64,000 nt of DNA, from positions 1 through 64,000 of the forward strand of contig DATBGZ010000055.1 of assembly GCA_036557785.1 (NCBI GenBank). Reading direction: 5' to 3'. Within the stretch, counting starts at the first letter, position 1. Each line of letters begins with the position of its first letter. Origin of the DNA: DATBGZ01 sp036557785. GTDB lineage: Bacteria > Actinomycetota > Actinomycetes > Mycobacteriales > Micromonosporaceae. Shown one piece after another: positions 60,428-64,000 of the stretch. The notes below the pieces were generated by a model. It did not search any database, was not told where the DNA came from, and worked only from the letters and a program-made list of their open reading frames with translations. The translations under genes were made by a program, and so were the position numbers.

Positions 60428-61297
60428 CTACGACGTGATGTCCTTGCGGAGGAACTTCCAGAACGCGAGCGTGCCGAAGATGGCGGCGTAGCTGAGCGCC
60501 GAGATCGCCCCGCGGACCATCGCGTCGGTCTGGATCGGCGTGGAGAGCAGGCCGACCCACGCGTCGGAGTAGTGGGTGGGCAGGTAGTCGCGGATCACGC
60601 CGAGGGCGTCGATCTGGTCCAGGATGCTGGAGAGGATCTGCAGCAGCACGGCGCCGCCGACCGCCCCGAGTGGGGCGTCCGTCGAGACGGAGAGCAGGAA
60701 CGCGAGCATCGCCACGGTCAGCAGCGTCAGCGCGATGTAGCCGGTGGCCGCCGCGAGCCGGCCGAGCGCCGGCCCGGGGTCGAGTTGGTCGGCGACCGTG
60801 GAGCGCAGCGGGTGCCAGCCGTACCGGGCCGTTCCGGCGATCAGTGCGGTGCCGACGAGCAGCACGAGCGCGAGTGCTCCCGAGAGCATCGCGGTGACGA
60901 GCTTCACGCCCAGCAGCCGGGCGCGGGGGACCGGAATCGCGAGCAGGTAGCGCAGGCTGCCCCAACTCGCCTCGCTCGCCACCGTGTCGCCGAAGAAGAG
61001 CGCGATCACCACGACGGTGAGGAACGACGAGCTGACCAGCAGCGTGAACATCGCGAAGTTCGGCCCACCGGCCGTGGCGAAGTCGACCAGGCTGGCGAAC
61101 GCGCCGGTGCCGTTGGAGCCGTCGTCGCTGGCACCACCGAACTCGAAGGCGAGCAGGATGATCAGCGGCAGCACGACCATGAACCCCAGCGCGATGCGGG
61201 TCCGAGGCCGGCCCGCCTGCCGCCGGATCTCGGTCGCCAGCGAGAACGGCGGGCGCGCACCCACCTGCGTGGGTATTGATTCCACTGTGGACGTCAT
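60428..61297 (-). CDS. ABC-2-type transporter permease
   Basis: A 289-residue membrane protein with six predicted helices. It resembles ABC-2 permeases of the drug/lipid export class (SLRYLLAIPVPRARLLGVKLVTAM is the typical central segment). Its start overlaps the stop of the upstream ATPase fusion by 4 nt, so the two form one transporter. A TCCACTGTGGA motif lies in its first codons (61281). The substrate is unknown. Confidence 0.88.
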   Translation of the reverse strand: MTSTVESIPTQVGARPPFSLATEIRRQAGRPRTRIALGFMVVLPLIILLAFEFGGASDDGSNGTGAFASLVDFATAGGPNFAMFTLLVSSSFLTVVVIALFFGDTVASEASWGSLRYLLAIPVPRARLLGVKLVTAMLSGALALVLLVGTALIAGTARYGWHPLRSTVADQLDPGPALGRLAAATGYIALTLLTVAMLAFLLSVSTDAPLGAVGGAVLLQILSSILDQIDALGVIRDYLPTHYSDAWVGLLSTPIQTDAMVRGAISALSYAAIFGTLAFWKFLRKDITS

Positions 61298-64000
61298 CGC
61301 TCCCCACTCGCTCTCGTGTCGCCGCCGACCAACGCCAGGAACGCGTCCTCAAGGCGCCGCCGCGGCACCACCCGGTCCACGGCGACACCCGCGTGCACCA
61401 GCGCCGCCACCACGTCGGCGCGCGGTGTGCCGTCGAGGTCGACGACGAGCCCGGTGCCGCCGTCGGGTGTGACCTCCCGGACGCCGGCCAACCCGGTCAG
61501 CACACCGCGAGCCATCGCCACATCCGAGACATCGAACCGGGCGATCGGCGAGTCACCGACGACCTCCTCGACGGGACCGTTGGCCACCACATTCCCCTTG
61601 TGCATCACCACCACGTGGGTGCAGGTCTGCTCGACCTCGGCGAGCAGGTGCGACGAGACGAGCACCGCTCGTCCGTCGGTGGCGTAATCGCGCAGAATCC
61701 GGCGCATCTCGGCGATCTGTGGCGGGTCCAGGCCGTCCGTGGGCTCGTCGAGAACCAACAGTTCGGGCAGGCCGAGCATGGCCTGGGCGATGGCGAGGCG
61801 CTGTTTCATCCCGTGGCTGTACTTCTTCACCTTGCGGTCGATCGCGCTGCCGAGGCCGGCGATCGCGGCGGCCTGCTCGAAGTGCGCCTCCGGCGCGGGC
61901 CTACCGGTGCTGCGCCAGTAGAGGCGCAGGTTGTCCACACCGGACAGATGAGGCAGGAAGCCCGGCCCTTCGACGAGCGCGCCGACCCGCCGCAGCACAT
62001 CGGCCCCCGGCCTGAGGTGGTGCCCGAAGACCAGGATCTCGCCGCGGGTCGGGCGGGTCATGCCCATGAGCACCCGCAGTGACGTGGTCTTTCCGGCACC
62101 GTTGGGCCCGAGCAGTCCCACGACCTGTCCACGGTGGACGGTGAAGTCGATGCTCTCGACGGCCACGAAACCGTCGCCATACTCCTTGCGCAGGCCGCGG
62201 ACCACGAGCGGCACGTCCGCGAGGCTGCGCACCGAACCGTCGGGCAGCGCCAGTTGCTCGGCGACGACCTCGACCGTGCGGCGACGCCGGCGCACCCGGG
62301 CGACGAGCAGGGCCGTGAGGAGGGCGAGGGCGATGAACGCGGCCACGAGGACGAGCAGGTAACGCCAGAGTACGTCGGGGTCGGGGATCGGTTGGGACGC
62401 CACGGTCGGCAGCGTGACCGCGCCGGAGCCAGCGTCGAGAGCAACCGTGTAGACGGCCGGCGCGTTCGGCGCGGCGTACGCCTGGTCCGAGGACGAGACC
62501 GTGATCCGCAGTCGATGCCGCTGCTCGAAGCGGTAGACGATCGGTGGCAACGTCACGGTGACGGGTGTGGCGTCCTGAATGGACGACGGTAGCCCGGTCA
62601 GGCGCACCGGGGCGGCGAGCCCGAAGGGAAGTGTCGAACCGGCGTTGGGATCCACGTCGTAGAGCTTGACGAAGAGCACGGCCTCGGACGTGGGCGACGC
62701 GGCCCGGATCCGTACGGTGGGTGCGCCCACCACGTCCGTGGTGGCGGGCAGGGGCTGCGAGACGAAGTCGGCGTGCTGGCCCGGGATCTCCACGGCAGCG
62801 CCGCCGAGGGCGGTCGCGAGCACACTGGCGGTGCTGCCCGGCAGCGTGCTGATCGCGGCCGGGGTGCCGCCCGGTGGGTTGAAGATCTCCTGCGGGGGGC
62901 CGCTGATCGCGATCTGGGCTGGTGCGGGCCCGGCGCCGGTGTCCGGGAACGCGTCGCTGGAGAAGCCCGTGGTGCTCACCCTGCGGGTCTGCGAGTCGAA
63001 GCCGGAGACCCGGGAGTAGGTGAACCCGGTCCCCGGATCCTTGCCGCTGCCCTTCACGTAGTGGTCGAGCCACTGGATCGTCAGGTAGTGCAACCGGTCC
63101 TGATCGCGCTGAGGACCGTTGCCGCCGTCGTGGCCGCCCGCGAACCAGTCCATCCGAACCGGGGTGCCGGTCGCCGCGATGGCACGGTAGTTCGCCTCGC
63201 CCTCGCTGAGCGGGAACAGGGAGTCGGCCTGGCCCTGGATCAGCAGGGTCGGCGCCGTGATCCGCGACAGCGTCGGGGCCGGGCTCGACCGCTGGAGCAG
63301 GGCGATCGTCGCCGGGCTCGCCCGGCCGGTGCTCGCCACGTCAAGGTAGGCAGCGCAGACATCCACGGCGAAGCGGCCACACGAGGCATCGCCGTCCACT
63401 GTGGACGTGATGGTAGAAGCAGACTCATCGGCGACCTGCCCGTCCAGGCTCGCGGCCGCGCCCTGACCGAAGAACAGGCCCGCCCACTGCTTCTTGAAGA
63501 CGCCGTTGCTCGGGCCCGAGCCGCTGGCCTCCGGCAGGAACGCGTCGGCCAGATCGTGCCAGGTGATCATGGGTACGATCGCGTCCACCCGCGGGTCCAC
63601 TCCGGCGAGCATCAGCGAGAGCGCTCCGCCGTACGAGCCGCCGACCGCGGCCACCCGAGGGTCGCCGGTGGCGTCGAGCTGGATCTCCGGCTGGGACGCG
63701 AGCCAGTCGAGCAGACGCTGGGCGTCGCGGACCTCGTAGTCGGGGCTGTCGAGGTGGATCTGCCCGCCGCTGCGGCCGAAGCCCTGGGCACTCCAGGTGA
63801 GCACGGCGTATCCGCGGTCCGCGAAGTTCCCCGCGTCCGTGGCGACGCTCTGCTTCGTGCCGCCGAAGCCATGGGCGAGCAGGATGGCCGGGACCGGGTG
63901 GGCCGGGCTGGCGGACTTGGGTAGGAACAGCGTGGTGTCGAGGGCGACGGGCTCATCGCCACGCGGACCGGTCAGCACGGTCAGCATCGCGTCGGTGGTC
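61294..64000 (-). CDS. S15/CocE-like hydrolase fused to ABC ATPase (5' partial)
   Basis: A protein of at least 897 residues, open to the window edge, so the true N-terminus (probably a signal peptide) is missing. Visible residues 1-330 form an alpha/beta-hydrolase of the CocE/X-Pro dipeptidyl-peptidase type: AHGFGGTKQS, the nucleophile GGSYGG, and GHDGGNG with the His. A PepX-C-like beta domain covers about 340-520. A membrane helix (about 545-565) and a basic stretch lead to an ABC ATPase domain (about 590-800) with Walker A GPNGAGKTT, signature YSHGMKQR and Walker B LLVLDEPTDGLD. The topology puts the hydrolase outside and the ATPase inside the membrane. It is co-translated with the permease at 60428. 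Confidence 0.88.
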   Translation of the reverse strand, partial: TTDAMLTVLTGPRGDEPVALDTTLFLPKSASPAHPVPAILLAHGFGGTKQSVATDAGNFADRGYAVLTWSAQGFGRSGGQIHLDSPDYEVRDAQRLLDWLASQPEIQLDATGDPRVAAVGGSYGGALSLMLAGVDPRVDAIVPMITWHDLADAFLPEASGSGPSNGVFKKQWAGLFFGQGAAASLDGQVADESASTITSTVDGDASCGRFAVDVCAAYLDVASTGRASPATIALLQRSSPAPTLSRITAPTLLIQGQADSLFPLSEGEANYRAIAATGTPVRMDWFAGGHDGGNGPQRDQDRLHYLTIQWLDHYVKGSGKDPGTGFTYSRVSGFDSQTRRVSTTGFSSDAFPDTGAGPAPAQIAISGPPQEIFNPPGGTPAAISTLPGSTASVLATALGGAAVEIPGQHADFVSQPLPATTDVVGAPTVRIRAASPTSEAVLFVKLYDVDPNAGSTLPFGLAAPVRLTGLPSSIQDATPVTVTLPPIVYRFEQRHRLRITVSSSDQAYAAPNAPAVYTVALDAGSGAVTLPTVASQPIPDPDVLWRYLLVLVAAFIALALLTALLVARVRRRRRTVEVVAEQLALPDGSVRSLADVPLVVRGLRKEYGDGFVAVESIDFTVHRGQVVGLLGPNGAGKTTSLRVLMGMTRPTRGEILVFGHHLRPGADVLRRVGALVEGPGFLPHLSGVDNLRLYWRSTGRPAPEAHFEQAAAIAGLGSAIDRKVKKYSHGMKQRLAIAQAMLGLPELLVLDEPTDGLDPPQIAEMRRILRDYATDGRAVLVSSHLLAEVEQTCTHVVVMHKGNVVANGPVEEVVGDSPIARFDVSDVAMARGVLTGLAGVREVTPDGGTGLVVDLDGTPRADVVAALVHAGVAVDRVVPRRRLEDAFLALVGGDTRASGER

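Noticed and set aside
4080..62720. Many copies of the palindrome CCGTACGG (for example near 4085, 12111, 24140, 31143, 41279, 62709)
   Set aside because: An 8-bp word of this kind is frequent in high-GC actinobacterial genomes in my experience, and I cannot show enrichment by hand. A Markov-corrected count would decide.
1..64000. tRNA, rRNA, TPP, cobalamin, glycine or ydaO riboswitch elements
   Set aside because: I looked for their conserved words in the intergenic gaps and found none apart from the SAM-I element at 59495-59624. A covariance-model scan could still reveal weak ones.

Overview
This window is about 64 kb of very GC-rich actinobacterial chromosome, almost completely filled with genes. 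Gene content points to a Micromonosporaceae-like actinobacterium: an Lsr2 nucleoid protein, CarD, ClpC, HrcA with CIRCE operators, LppX/LprG-type lipoproteins, PT-rich cell-wall proteins, a type IV pilus operon and a type III polyketide synthase with a UbiA prenyltransferase. The family assignment is an inference from gene content and remembered gene order, not from a database search. I found no rRNA, tRNA, CRISPR array, prophage or intact insertion sequence. The only mobile-element trace is a decayed IS982-type transposase at 11.9-12.4 kb.

Layout. (1) 0-10.6 kb: an LPXTG wall protein between two copies of a 56-bp terminator-bearing repeat, a prepilin peptidase, and a leftward type IV pilus operon (pilA, pilT, pilB, pilC and three minor-pilin-like genes), then a lytic-transglycosylase-like exported protein. 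(2) 10.7-25 kb: a housekeeping block like the mycobacterial hemW-hrcA-dnaJ-rsmE-phoH-ybeY-CNNM-era-recO-uppS segment, with an ECF sigma/membrane-protein pair, a HIT protein and lsr2 inserted. (3) 25.3-39.1 kb: a second conserved block with clpC, a NodB-type deacetylase, mutY, radA, lpqE, carD, ispD and ispF. disA and canB, which I expect here from the mycobacterial order, are absent. Inside it lies a small alkylresorcinol/quinone-type locus (UbiA, methyltransferase, type III PKS). (4) 39.1-54.2 kb: mostly envelope and hypothetical genes: two beta-propeller-like membrane proteins, two RDD proteins, a HisC-like aminotransferase, tandem LppX-type lipoproteins, fumarase, a second sigma/membrane-protein pair, a membrane dipeptidase and a GT-C-type membrane protein. 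(5) 54.3-64 kb: groEL under two tandem CIRCE sites, a cold-shock protein, a frameshifted double-GNAT gene, a threonine synthase behind a SAM-I riboswitch, and an ABC-2 permease paired with an unusual serine-hydrolase/ABC-ATPase fusion that runs off the right edge.

How the genes work together. The pilus genes encode a prepilin-processing and extension/retraction machine, although the PilM/N/O alignment proteins are not in the window. HrcA, made at 13.1 kb, probably represses its own operon and groEL through CIRCE. CarD, ClpC and Lsr2 are global transcription, proteolysis and chromatin factors. IspD and IspF (MEP pathway) and UppS supply and use isoprenoid precursors.

The two observations I find most interesting are the SAM-I riboswitch in front of thrC, whose start-codon region imitates the riboswitch's own 5' P1 strand, and a strongly over-represented 11-bp near-palindrome (TCCACTGTGGA) that imposes otherwise rare Thr codons on unrelated genes.
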